Positions 6,849 through 15,339 of a DNA stretch of 15,392 bases are shown in pieces (position 1 is the first letter of the stretch; every line of letters starts with the position of its first letter). This stretch comes from Metaruminococcus_A sp964607135. Lineage in GTDB: Bacteria; Bacillota; Clostridia; Oscillospirales; Ruminococcaceae. The stretch lies in NCBI GenBank assembly GCA_964607135.1, contig CAZSIV010000047.1, positions 1-15,392 on the forward strand, given 5' to 3'. The notes beneath the pieces are model-generated. The model was not told the DNA's origin. It saw only the letters and a program-made list of their open reading frames with translations, and searched no databases. Both the position numbers and the translations under genes were made by a program.

Positions 6849-7823
6849 ATGGGCTATAAAGAATTGGTATTTCCTGAAGATTCATTATTTCTTGTTACAG
6901 GTGGAGCTGGATTTATAGGTTCTAACCTGTGTGAAGCGATCCTTGAAATGGGGTACAGGGTGCGTTGCCTTGACGATTTATCAACAGGGAAGCGGAAGAA
7001 TGTGGATCTGTTTTTGGATAATCCCCGTTATGAATTTATAAAGGGAGATATAAAGGATTTGGAGGTCTGTAAAAGGGCTTGTGAGAATGTCGATTATGTG
7101 TTGAATCAGGCTGCTTGGGGAAGCGTGCCTCGCAGTATAGAAATGCCGCTTTTTTATGCAAATAATAATATTATTGGAACGGTTAATATGCTGGAGGCCG
7201 CTAAAATACAGGGCGTTAAAAAATTTGTGTATGCATCGTCGAGCTCCGTATATGGGGATGAACCAAACCTTCCTAAAAAAGAAGGGCGGGAGGGGAATCT
7301 TCTCTCGCCATATGCCTTAACCAAACGGGTGGACGAAGAATTTGCCAAGATGTACACAAAGTTTTATGGGCTGGATACATATGGAATGAGATATTTTAAC
7401 GTCTTCGGAAGAAGGCAGGATCCCGATGGAGCGTATGCGGCCGTTATACCCAAATTTTTAAAGCAGCTTATGAACGGTGAAACTCCCACCATAAATGGCG
7501 ATGGAAAACAATCGAGGGATTTTACCTATATAGACAATGTCATAGAGGCAAATTTGAAAGCCTGCCTGGCGTCTGGCGAGGCGGCGGGAGAAGCCTTTAA
7601 TATAGCTTATGGCGGAAGGGAATATCTAATAGATATCTATTATGGCCTGACAAAGGCACTGCACCTGGATGTAGAACCTCATTTCGGTCCTGACAGGGCG
7701 GGAGATATTAAGCACAGCAACGCCGACATCTCAAAAGCAAAAGAGCTTTTGGGATATGACCCTGAATATAGCTTTGACAGGGGGATTGCGCTTGCAATAG
7801 ATTGGTATAAAGAAAATTTGTAG
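6849..7823 (+). CDS. tviC: UDP-N-acetylhexosamine 4-epimerase (WbpP/TviC-type extended SDR)
   Basis: Predicted to interconvert UDP-GlcNAc and UDP-GalNAc, or their uronic acids, by transient oxidation at C4 with bound NAD+; cytoplasmic. The 324 aa match the family length. The NAD motif is GGAGFIG (18-24), the catalytic region SSSSVYG (130-136) supplies the Ser, and YALTK gives Y155/K159. YFNVFGRRQDP (182-192) and GDGKQSRDFTYIDNV are typical of GalE-like epimerases, and the RRQDP form is common in the WbpP/TviC/Gne branch acting on HexNAc sugars. GGGAGG (6835-6840) lies 8 nt before the ATG. With the TviB-type dehydrogenase upstream it completes the likely route to UDP-GalNAcA. The order of the two reactions cannot be read from sequence. 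The next gene starts 9 nt after the stop. Confidence 0.9.
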   Translation: MGYKELVFPEDSLFLVTGGAGFIGSNLCEAILEMGYRVRCLDDLSTGKRKNVDLFLDNPRYEFIKGDIKDLEVCKRACENVDYVLNQAAWGSVPRSIEMPLFYANNNIIGTVNMLEAAKIQGVKKFVYASSSSVYGDEPNLPKKEGREGNLLSPYALTKRVDEEFAKMYTKFYGLDTYGMRYFNVFGRRQDPDGAYAAVIPKFLKQLMNGETPTINGDGKQSRDFTYIDNVIEANLKACLASGEAAGEAFNIAYGGREYLIDIYYGLTKALHLDVEPHFGPDRAGDIKHSNADISKAKELLGYDPEYSFDRGIALAIDWYKENL

Positions 7824-7832
7824 AGGGAAAAT

Positions 7833-8840
7833 ATGGAAAACGTGTTGCCTTTTGTGACGGCTATGATTGTCGTCAGAAATGAAGAAAATTATATAGAGCC
7901 TGCGCTAAGGTCTTTTTTAAATCAGGATTATCCGAAAGATCGATATGAAATCTTGATTATTGATGGAATGTCTGAAGATCATACCATTGATAAGGTAAAA
8001 GAGGTTATGGAGATATACCGGAAAAACGGTGTGGAAACTGAGATTCGGTGTTTTGAAAACCCTAAAAAGTTGTTGGCAGCGGGATGGAATATAGGGATTA
8101 AAAAAGCAAAAGGCGACTATGTGGTGAGAATCGATGCGCATGCACAGGCCGATCCGGCGCTAATTAGGAACTGCGTTTGCATTTTAACCGAAAAGTCCGA
8201 CGTGGTCTGTGTTGGCGGAAGGTTGGAGACAGAGCCCCTTACCGAAAAAGGAAAGATTATTGCAGACGTTTTATCCTCTCCTTTTGGCGTAGGGGACTCT
8301 AAATTTAGATATGCCAATAAATCTGGTTATGTGGATACCGTAGCGTATGGAATGTACCGCAAAGAAATATTTGAGAAAGCGGGTTACTTTAATGAGAAGT
8401 TTACTAGGAATCAGGACAATGATATGCACGGCCGCATTAAAAAATGCGGCGGAAAATTTTACCTGGATGCTTCGATAAGAAATATATATCATTCCAGAGA
8501 AACGGTACAGGGAATGATGAGGCAGGCCTTTGGAAACGGCAAATGGATTATAATAGGCGCAAAAAAAAGCGAAAGCAAACAGGGAATATCGTTAAGGCAT
8601 CTAATTCCTCTGATATTTTTGATTTCTAATATTTTACTCATTATTTCCAGCATTTTTTTTAGAGGCGCCAGGTGGGCGATAGCGGCTATGTATCTACTGT
8701 ATATAGGTATGGCGGTGATTTTTGCATGTAAAAAAACGAGAAATATATTAGCTGTTTTAAAGATGTGCGGGTATTACTGGCTGCTGCATGTAAGCTATGG
8801 AGTGGGTTCTCTGGTGAGTATTTTTAAAGGGAGAATATAA
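7833..8840 (+). CDS. GT2 glycosyltransferase with C-terminal membrane helices (ExoA-like)
   Basis: Predicted inverting glycosyltransferase adding one sugar to the lipid-linked repeat unit at the inner membrane face. At 335 aa it opens with a GT-A fold: TAMIVVRNEENYIEPAL (9-25), ILIIDGMSEDHT (40-51), and metal-binding D101-A-H103 in VVRIDAHAQADP. A DAH motif instead of DxD is typical of succinoglycan ExoA-like GT2 enzymes. The likely catalytic-base region is RNQDNDMHGRI (192-202). Three hydrophobic segments follow (about 257-275, 280-299 and 308-328), so the enzyme should be membrane-anchored. AGAGGG (7822-7827) overlaps the previous stop codon and lies 5 nt before the ATG. Donor and linkage are unknown. 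It is the last gene before the clear drop in GC. Confidence 0.88.
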   Translation: MENVLPFVTAMIVVRNEENYIEPALRSFLNQDYPKDRYEILIIDGMSEDHTIDKVKEVMEIYRKNGVETEIRCFENPKKLLAAGWNIGIKKAKGDYVVRIDAHAQADPALIRNCVCILTEKSDVVCVGGRLETEPLTEKGKIIADVLSSPFGVGDSKFRYANKSGYVDTVAYGMYRKEIFEKAGYFNEKFTRNQDNDMHGRIKKCGGKFYLDASIRNIYHSRETVQGMMRQAFGNGKWIIIGAKKSESKQGISLRHLIPLIFLISNILLIISSIFFRGARWAIAAMYLLYIGMAVIFACKKTRNILAVLKMCGYYWLLHVSYGVGSLVSIFKGRI

Positions 8841-8844
8841 TCAG

Positions 8845-9849
8845 ATGGATAAAGTCTCAATAATTGTAACGATATATAATGTAGAGAATTATTTAAGAAA
8901 GTGTATCGATTCATTATTGGCACAGACCTACGAGAATATAGAGATTGTACTGGTAGATGATTGTTCAACAGATAGCAGTGCTGGAATCGCAAAGGAATAT
9001 GCAAAAAAATATCCTGAAAAGTGTAAATTCATCCAGAGAGAAAATAATGGAAAATCTTCAGCTGCTAGAAATACTGGTATAAGGAATGCTACAGGAGAGT
9101 GGCTGACTTTTGTGGACAGTGATGATTGGGTTACAAAAGATCATATAACGGTTATGAAAGCGGCAAGTAATGGTATGGATATCGTGATCAATACTAATGG
9201 ATATCGATATTATGATAACGGAAAAATATGTGAAGAGAGTGTTTCAAGGAGTATAGAGACGGAGTCATTACATAAGGAAAAAGTAGCCCTTTTAAGATTT
9301 TCGGCGACGCGAGCATTATGGAAATGCGAACTGTTTGATAAATATAATATATGGTTTCCGGAAGATATCTTCAGGTGTGAAGAGATTTCTGCCACAGTTC
9401 CATTATACACGATGACGGATAAAATAGCTGTAGTACATGTTCCGACTTATTATTATTTTCAGCGAGCAGCTTCTCTTTCAAATCAAAATCATAAGCATGT
9501 TGACCTGGACTTTTATCCTAAAACGGTCTCAAGGATGTATGAACTATCTAATAAGGGTTTTGAGAACGAATTGGAATTTCATGCCATATCGGAGTTGATG
9601 TATGGTATGGTGATGCTCATGGTTCGTTCGAGCAGAAGCAATCAGGACATTAAGCGGCACGTGGATTGGTTTTATGAAAAGTATCCGAATTGGAAAGAAA
9701 ATCCATATATATCCAGGCTTGTAAAGGGTAAAAGAATGTTTGTTTTTGCAGCGGGCAAAAAAAGATGCGGGTTGTTAAGAGCTATGGTTTGGGCATGGGA
9801 TATACGAATTAAAATGATGATGAAAAGGGAAAGAAGTATAGGGGTATAA
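8845..9849 (+). CDS. GT2 glycosyltransferase (capsule type)
   Basis: A second GT-A family 2 glycosyltransferase, 334 aa. VSIIVTIYNVENYLRKCIDS (4-23) starts the fold, followed by LVDDCSTDSS (36-45), GKSSAARN (69-76) and the metal site FVDSDDW (89-95). The second half (about 150-330) is less conserved and probably sets acceptor choice. No membrane helix is evident, so it is likely peripheral on the inner face. AAAGGGAG (8826-8833) lies 11 nt before ATG 8845 and the preceding stop is only 4 nt upstream. The stop overlaps the next start by one base (TAATG), which indicates translational coupling. From here on the DNA is visibly more AT-rich than the precursor genes, as in the exchangeable part of many capsule loci. 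Donor and acceptor are unknown. Confidence 0.88.
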   Translation: MDKVSIIVTIYNVENYLRKCIDSLLAQTYENIEIVLVDDCSTDSSAGIAKEYAKKYPEKCKFIQRENNGKSSAARNTGIRNATGEWLTFVDSDDWVTKDHITVMKAASNGMDIVINTNGYRYYDNGKICEESVSRSIETESLHKEKVALLRFSATRALWKCELFDKYNIWFPEDIFRCEEISATVPLYTMTDKIAVVHVPTYYYFQRAASLSNQNHKHVDLDFYPKTVSRMYELSNKGFENELEFHAISELMYGMVMLMVRSSRSNQDIKRHVDWFYEKYPNWKENPYISRLVKGKRMFVFAAGKKRCGLLRAMVWAWDIRIKMMMKRERSIGV

Positions 9850-10964
9850 TGAATGAAGGAAAAAAGATAATAATTGTAAGATATTATTCTGGACGCGGAG
9901 GAATAGAACATCAAATAGAAAGTATTGTTCAAAACCTTAAGGAACAGGATTGGAAAACGTATGTTTTCACGAATGTAAAGTCGCCCTTTTCAGACATGTG
10001 CGAAGCAAACGGGGCCCATGTTATCGTATGGCCATTTCGTAGTATGGTGAAGGCGGCATGGAATATAAGAAAAATTTGTAAGAAAGAAAACGTTAAAATA
10101 GTTCAGTCGCATATGTTAAGAGAAAGTTTTATATGCAGACTGACGAAGATGATGACGCCAAGTATTATCCATATCTTTAGGGTACATACGTATATTGATT
10201 GTTCTCACATTTCCAGATTAAAGAAAAATATTTATCATTTTGCAAGTTGGTTAACGGGTTTTGCAGTGAATCGGTATATTTCTATAAATCAGTTTAATGC
10301 CAATGAGTTATTAAAACGCACGCATGTCTCTAAAAAGAAGATACAGGTGATACATAATGCGGTAAAAATTGAAGAGACAAGTCAAACGGATTATAGCAGA
10401 AACGACATAGCAATGATTTCCAATTTTGTGGATTTTAAAGGGCATGATGTACTTGTACGAGGAATGGCGGAGATGAAAAAAAGAGGGTATCATCTCGTTG
10501 TCCATTTGTTTGGGGCTGTTCCCGGCGCAGGGACAACAAACGAAGATAGAACTAGATTGGAGATTGTAAAGAAGGAGATAGAAGCATATGATTTGAACGA
10601 TTCGGTAATAATCCATGGCTTTAGTAAAGATATTGTAAAAGATACGAATATGTGCGGCATACTTGTACTGCCTTCCGATTCGGAAGGCACGCCTAACGTA
10701 GTGCTGGAGGGTATGATGATGCGGAAGCTCGTAGTAGTCTCGGAGGTAGGCGGAGTGCCCGAATTTGTTATAGAGGGGAAAACGGGGTTTCTGCATAAAG
10801 CAAAATCTCCAAAAGCATTTGCAGATGCTTTGGAGAAGGCATATAATTTATCAAATGAGAAAAAACAAGAAATGCTTGATAATGCGGTTGAAATTGTAAA
10901 ACAGGAATATTCGATTGATAATATGATAAAGGGATTGCTGTTGACTTATAATACCTATATATGA
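9849..10964 (+). CDS. GT4 (GT-B fold) glycosyltransferase
   Basis: Predicted retaining glycosyltransferase of family 4, 371 aa, cytoplasmic or peripheral. The N-terminal domain has YSGRGGIEHQIESI (13-26), where the glycine-rich loop contacts donor and acceptor. IHNAVK (168-173) marks the domain junction. The C-terminal donor domain has SDSEGTPNVVLEGMMM (276-291), with the EX7E pair E279/E287, followed by VGGVPEFV. The loop near 225-235 (GAGTTNEDR) resembles polysaccharide GT4 enzymes that act on lipid-linked oligosaccharides. The ATG overlaps the preceding stop by one base, with AGGGG just upstream; an ATG four bases further on is out of frame. The gene ends at 10964, overlapping an upstream in-frame ATG (10961) of the next gene by 4 nt. 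Confidence 0.9.
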   Translation: MNEGKKIIIVRYYSGRGGIEHQIESIVQNLKEQDWKTYVFTNVKSPFSDMCEANGAHVIVWPFRSMVKAAWNIRKICKKENVKIVQSHMLRESFICRLTKMMTPSIIHIFRVHTYIDCSHISRLKKNIYHFASWLTGFAVNRYISINQFNANELLKRTHVSKKKIQVIHNAVKIEETSQTDYSRNDIAMISNFVDFKGHDVLVRGMAEMKKRGYHLVVHLFGAVPGAGTTNEDRTRLEIVKKEIEAYDLNDSVIIHGFSKDIVKDTNMCGILVLPSDSEGTPNVVLEGMMMRKLVVVSEVGGVPEFVIEGKTGFLHKAKSPKAFADALEKAYNLSNEKKQEMLDNAVEIVKQEYSIDNMIKGLLLTYNTYI

Positions 10965-10987
10965 TAATAGAAAGGATCATATATCTA

Positions 10988-13507
10988 ATGAATACAAAAA
11001 ATATATTAGAAAAAAGTACGAATATATTGTTATACATTTGTATTTTTTTTATTTCAATGCCGGGTATTTTTTTCAACAAACTCAATCAGATACTGTTGGT
11101 AACAGCTATAGTTTACATATTAGCGGCTATCGTTTGGCTGTATAAGGAGAACAGGCTAAGAGAAATAATCGTCAAGGGAAAGATGTATTTTATCCTTGTT
11201 ATGCTTATATTTTCAGTCTCTACTGTAAAATATATGGTGGAATTATTTTCCGCCAAAGATACTACTTTTTTTACAGTCTATCAGATGGTGGTATATGCGG
11301 CAGTCGGCTTTTTTATATTTGCCAAAGCTTATATTAATAATAAGGTTATAGATAAGTTATTGACGGTGTATACATATACGACTACTGCTTTAATTATAAT
11401 CTTCCAAAATAAATATTTATATGATCTAGGGCAATACAGATTAGAAGGAATATATGGAAACCCCAATATATTGGCGCTTTATGCCGTAATAGCGGTTATG
11501 CTGCTCATCTGTATGATTAGCCGGAAAAGCGGGGTATTGATAGTAAACGAAGTATGTATTGGCATATGTATCGCATCATGCTTGCTGTCACAATCACGGG
11601 GCGGTATGCTGGGTTTGGCTGCGGGACTGGCTGTAACCGCAGTGTTTTCTTTAATTGGCTATAGGAAAAAGATCAATTGGAAGATGATTGTTACTGTCTT
11701 GAAAAAGACGGTTTTTATTGTAATTGTTATTATTGTTTCGCTTTTGGCCATCAACCCGTCCGATAGCGATGAAAAGAACGCGAGAGTAGGGGCTCTTATT
11801 GAAAAAGTGGAAACTCAACCTGATGAAAGCGATTTGGGCTCCAACAATACGGAAATTAAAGATCCCGCTGAACCGAATGACAAAATGAGCGCTGAAAATG
11901 GTGATAAAGAGGCGAGCATGGATAAAGCTGAGCCCTCGGAAAACCGTAAAAATGATAGATTTTCGATAGATTCTACCGAAAATTCGTCAATAAAGAACAA
12001 TTTAAGATTTACTATCTGGAAAGGATATGCGGAAAAGTTGCCAAATTATTTTTGGTTTGGCACAGATTATTCATTAAACGATAGGCCCGTAATAGGCGGT
12101 AGGGCGCGCGATGCGCATAATACGTTAATTTATTTTCTATTTAGGTTTGGAATATTTGTTACACTAAGCGTAGTGGCATTGTGGGTATATATTATTGTAG
12201 GCTTACTTAAAAGAAATAAAAAGATAAACAGCACGTCTATTATGGCAATAGTAGGGCTTCTAATGTCGCTGTTTGCTATATCGTTTGTTAATGATTTAGT
12301 GGATACGCCGTTGTATTATTTTGTCATAGCGGTATCGTATGCTTTTGTATATGTAAAAAATAACAGGGAAAAAACGGAAACAGTACATGTTTTGCAAGTT
12401 TATTCGACTTTAAATAAGGGCGGGGCAGAGTCCAGAATAATGGACATTTACAGAAAGCTTGACAGAAACAGCGTACAGTTTGACTTTGTTGTTACGTCGC
12501 CCCACCCCGAACAGCAATTTTTCTACCATGAAATAAAGAAGTTAGGCGGCGAGGTGTACGAGATTGTATCGTGGCGAAAAGCAGGGTTCAGGAGCCTGTT
12601 TGCCCAGTGGAGAAAAATTTTTGAAAATAAGGAGTATGCCGCAGTACATTCAAACACAGCTGTGGATTCAGGAATCGCGTTGTTTTTTGCATGGCTAAAT
12701 AACATACCTATGAGGATTGCGCATGCGAGAAACGGGGGAACCTACGATGTTTCGAGATTAAGAAGAGTATTTTTATTTATTGCTAAAGCAATGACGATCG
12801 TTTTTTCGACGCATAAATTTTATTGCAGTGAGGAATCAGCCAGATACGTATATGGAAAAGGCTATAAAATAATGCCGCGTACATATTTTATGCCCAATGC
12901 TATTGATTTGGGTTTATATTATAAAATTGATAACGATACGCTGCAGAAGATAAAAAATGATTTGAAAATACCGGAATGCGAGTATATTGTCGGCACGGTT
13001 GGAAATGCCAGGACGGTAAAAAATCACATATTTCTTGTAAAGGCATTTAAAAGGTTGTTAGAAATAAATTCTAATGTAATATTGCTTATTGTCGGAAAAA
13101 ATGATGAAGACCAGGAAGCAAAAAAATATGTAAAAGAGAATAAAATGGAGGGTAAAGTGTTTTTTGTAGGGCAACGGTATGATATACCGCAGCTTTTACA
13201 TGTATTTGACGTATTTGTGCTTCCGTCGCTGTCAGAAGGAGCCCCCGGTTCTGTTATAGAAGCGCAGGCAGCCGGTGTGCCGTGTATCCTTTCCGATTCG
13301 ATTACGAGAGCGGTAGATGCCGGTTGCGGACTGGTGAAATATATCTCTTTGAATGACGATATGAGCAGATGGGCTGAAGAAATATTATCAAGCTGCAAGA
13401 TAAAGCCGGTGGATATAGACTTTATTCATGATAAGTTATACCAAAAGGGATATGATGTCTCAGCGTCAGCAGATAAACTCGTCAAAATATATAAATCTGG
13501 CTGTTGA
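10988..13507 (+). CDS. Fusion: Wzy/O-antigen-ligase-type membrane polymerase plus GT4 glycosyltransferase
   Basis: One 839-aa frame carries two activities usually encoded separately. Residues about 10-460 are a polytopic membrane domain of the O-antigen polymerase/ligase (Wzy_C) superfamily: hydrophobic segments throughout, GNPN (157-160), SRGG (203-206), a large extracytoplasmic loop (about 255-371) and RDAHNTLI with the conserved H-N pair (377-378). The loop contains a low-complexity acidic stretch (about 258-335, rich in D, E, N, S). Residues about 466-839 are a complete GT4 enzyme with LNKGGAE (475-481), MPNAID (635-640) and SEGAPGSVIEAQ with the EX7E pair E750/E758. I saw no stop codon or frameshift at the junction (about 12360-12385), which lies just after the last membrane helix, so the GT would be cytoplasmic. 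I preferred ATG 10988 because AAAGGA (10971-10976) precedes it. ATG 10961 adds nine residues and overlaps the previous gene. Probable role: polymerising flipped units outside and adding a sugar inside. Confidence 0.87.
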   Translation: MNTKNILEKSTNILLYICIFFISMPGIFFNKLNQILLVTAIVYILAAIVWLYKENRLREIIVKGKMYFILVMLIFSVSTVKYMVELFSAKDTTFFTVYQMVVYAAVGFFIFAKAYINNKVIDKLLTVYTYTTTALIIIFQNKYLYDLGQYRLEGIYGNPNILALYAVIAVMLLICMISRKSGVLIVNEVCIGICIASCLLSQSRGGMLGLAAGLAVTAVFSLIGYRKKINWKMIVTVLKKTVFIVIVIIVSLLAINPSDSDEKNARVGALIEKVETQPDESDLGSNNTEIKDPAEPNDKMSAENGDKEASMDKAEPSENRKNDRFSIDSTENSSIKNNLRFTIWKGYAEKLPNYFWFGTDYSLNDRPVIGGRARDAHNTLIYFLFRFGIFVTLSVVALWVYIIVGLLKRNKKINSTSIMAIVGLLMSLFAISFVNDLVDTPLYYFVIAVSYAFVYVKNNREKTETVHVLQVYSTLNKGGAESRIMDIYRKLDRNSVQFDFVVTSPHPEQQFFYHEIKKLGGEVYEIVSWRKAGFRSLFAQWRKIFENKEYAAVHSNTAVDSGIALFFAWLNNIPMRIAHARNGGTYDVSRLRRVFLFIAKAMTIVFSTHKFYCSEESARYVYGKGYKIMPRTYFMPNAIDLGLYYKIDNDTLQKIKNDLKIPECEYIVGTVGNARTVKNHIFLVKAFKRLLEINSNVILLIVGKNDEDQEAKKYVKENKMEGKVFFVGQRYDIPQLLHVFDVFVLPSLSEGAPGSVIEAQAAGVPCILSDSITRAVDAGCGLVKYISLNDDMSRWAEEILSSCKIKPVDIDFIHDKLYQKGYDVSASADKLVKIYKSGC

Positions 13508-13521
13508 TATGGGAGAATAAG

Positions 13522-15048
13522 ATGTCAAGAACTTCAAAGTCCATAAAAAATATTATAATAGCGTGTATCAGCCAGATTTTGCTTACAGTAATAAGTTTTG
13601 TCGCGAGAAAAATATTTATCGTCTTTTTGAGCGCGGAATATCTGGGCGTAAACGGATTATTTACCAGTATCCTCACAGTGCTTTCACTGGCGGAGCTGGG
13701 GCTGGGTCCTGCTATGACCTTCAGCTTATATAAACCGTTGGCAGAAAAGGATTATTCGCTTTGTGCGACTCTTATGCGCTTTTACCAAAAAACATACAGA
13801 ATTATAGGGGCTGTTGTTTTAGTAGCAGGTTTTTGCATAACCCCCTTTTTGTCGTATTTTATTAATGATATTCCTGAGGGTATTGAGAATATCAGTATAA
13901 TTTATATGATGTTTGTCACAAATACGGCAGTATCGTATTTTTATGCCTATAAAAGGCTGGCAATAACAGCCAGCCAAAATCAATATATTATAGATTCGGT
14001 ACATGTATTTTCTAAAGTTGCGATGGACGTTGTACAAATTATTATATTGATATATACGCGAAACTATCTGCTGTTTTTGACGGTTCAGATAATCAGTACA
14101 GTAGCTGAAAATATGGTACTTTCAAAGTGGGCGGATAATAAATTTGCATGGACGACAGGAATTGCGGGCTCCAAGGCTTTACCTGTGGATAAGAAAAGTG
14201 AAATTTCGCGCAACGTCAAAGCTATGATATTTCATAGGGTAGGGGGGGTTGTTGTTGATAGTATAGATAATCTGCTCATATCTAAATTTTTTGGATTGTT
14301 GTTTTTGGGTATATACTCGAACTATCTTTTAATTATAAATGGAGTCAATAGTTTTATAACGCCTATTTTTTCCGGAGCGCTTGCCAGTATAGGAGATTTT
14401 GGCGTACAAAAAGAAAACGATGAAAAATATAAGCTCTATAAAAATATACAATTTATTAATTTCTGGATTGTTTCATTTTGCACGGTGAGTTTGTTTTGTT
14501 TACTAGATCAATTTGTAGGGCAAATATGGTTAAGTGGGGATTACACGATGGAGTTGCCTGTTAAAATAGTTATAGTACTTAATTTTTATATTATGGGTAT
14601 GAGAAAGACTGTTTTGACGTTTAAGGAGGCGTTGGGTTTACCCTGGTATGACCGATATAAGCCTCTATTAGCGGCATTGGCTAATTTAATATTTTCTATT
14701 ATACTTGCAAAAACATTGGGAATTATTGGGGTATTTATAGGAACAACAATTGCTAATTTGGGGGTAAATGTTTGGTTTGAGGCTTTTGTCCTGTTTAAAC
14801 ATGGATTTGGGAAAAAATTTATATATTTCATTGGTACATATGTTAAACAATTCATGATAGTCATATTGCTTGCCATTGTTACAGATGCAGCGATTCACGT
14901 ATTTGATTTAAATGGCATAGCTGGTTTCTTAGTAAATATTGTTATTTGTTTAATAGTGCCAAATACTATCATGTTAGCTTTATTTTTTAGAAATAATGAA
15001 TTTAAATATATTAAAAACTTAATTCCTTCCATTTTAAAGAAGCGTTAA
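13522..15048 (+). CDS. Wzx-type lipid-linked oligosaccharide flippase (polysaccharide transporter, MOP superfamily)
   Basis: Predicted to flip the undecaprenyl-diphosphate-linked repeat unit across the cytoplasmic membrane. At 508 aa it has the family length, with about twelve to fourteen hydrophobic segments along the whole chain. The N-terminus SRTSKSIKNIIIACISQIL and the early block YLGVNGLFTSILTVLSLAELGLGPAMTF are typical of Gram-positive polysaccharide flippases. I chose ATG 13522 because GGGAG (13511-13515) lies 6 nt upstream. The TTG at 13504 would overlap the preceding stop and has no ribosome binding site. It is the last gene of the run and completes the Wzx/Wzy pair with the upstream fusion. 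Repeat-unit specificity cannot be read from the sequence. Confidence 0.93.
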   Translation: MSRTSKSIKNIIIACISQILLTVISFVARKIFIVFLSAEYLGVNGLFTSILTVLSLAELGLGPAMTFSLYKPLAEKDYSLCATLMRFYQKTYRIIGAVVLVAGFCITPFLSYFINDIPEGIENISIIYMMFVTNTAVSYFYAYKRLAITASQNQYIIDSVHVFSKVAMDVVQIIILIYTRNYLLFLTVQIISTVAENMVLSKWADNKFAWTTGIAGSKALPVDKKSEISRNVKAMIFHRVGGVVVDSIDNLLISKFFGLLFLGIYSNYLLIINGVNSFITPIFSGALASIGDFGVQKENDEKYKLYKNIQFINFWIVSFCTVSLFCLLDQFVGQIWLSGDYTMELPVKIVIVLNFYIMGMRKTVLTFKEALGLPWYDRYKPLLAALANLIFSIILAKTLGIIGVFIGTTIANLGVNVWFEAFVLFKHGFGKKFIYFIGTYVKQFMIVILLAIVTDAAIHVFDLNGIAGFLVNIVICLIVPNTIMLALFFRNNEFKYIKNLIPSILKKR

Positions 15049-15228
15049 TATCTGGTGATTTACATGGCTAAATGAAGCAATCAGGTTGAAATGCATTTTT
15101 TACGGTCAGGTGGCTCTGGCAGGACAATTTGAACTCCGACGATTTATAAATTTCAGGATGATCATACTGCGAGACGTATAGGCGTATTGTGTCAACTGGA
15201 TGATTCGTGGCTCGCCGTTATTTGCGCA
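15049..15228. other. Non-coding tail between the flippase gene and the repeats
   Basis: No gene, promoter or intrinsic terminator that I can support. Base composition rises in GC from about 15110 compared with the flippase gene, hinting at a junction between two sequence origins. The only long open frame (minus strand, 15106-15363) runs through both right-hand repeat copies and I do not believe it is a gene. Confidence 0.6.
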
Positions 15229-15281
15229 GGTAGTGTCAAGAGTTTTTCGCAAATTAGTTTGCAGACTCTGGGAGAAAGAAG
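15229..15281 (+). repeat. 53-bp repeat, right copy 1
   Basis: Identical to 15340-15392 and the exact reverse complement of 1-53. It starts GGTAGTGTCAAG and ends GAGAAAGAAG. The centre GCAAATTAGTTTGC is a perfect 5-bp stem with a 4-nt loop, flanked by AGAGT/ACTCT, which can extend the stem across an asymmetric internal loop. Both flanks of this copy are visible and share no obvious sequence beyond the 53 bp. Confidence 0.95.
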
Positions 15282-15339
15282 TCAGCCGGCAATAGAGATG
15301 TCTTGCAGGATCGTCTCTAAGTGTTTCATGTTCATGTAT

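Noticed and set aside
10940..10955. TTGACT close to TATAAT before the polymerase fusion gene
   Set aside because: The two boxes are only about 2 bp apart and cannot form a sigma-A promoter.
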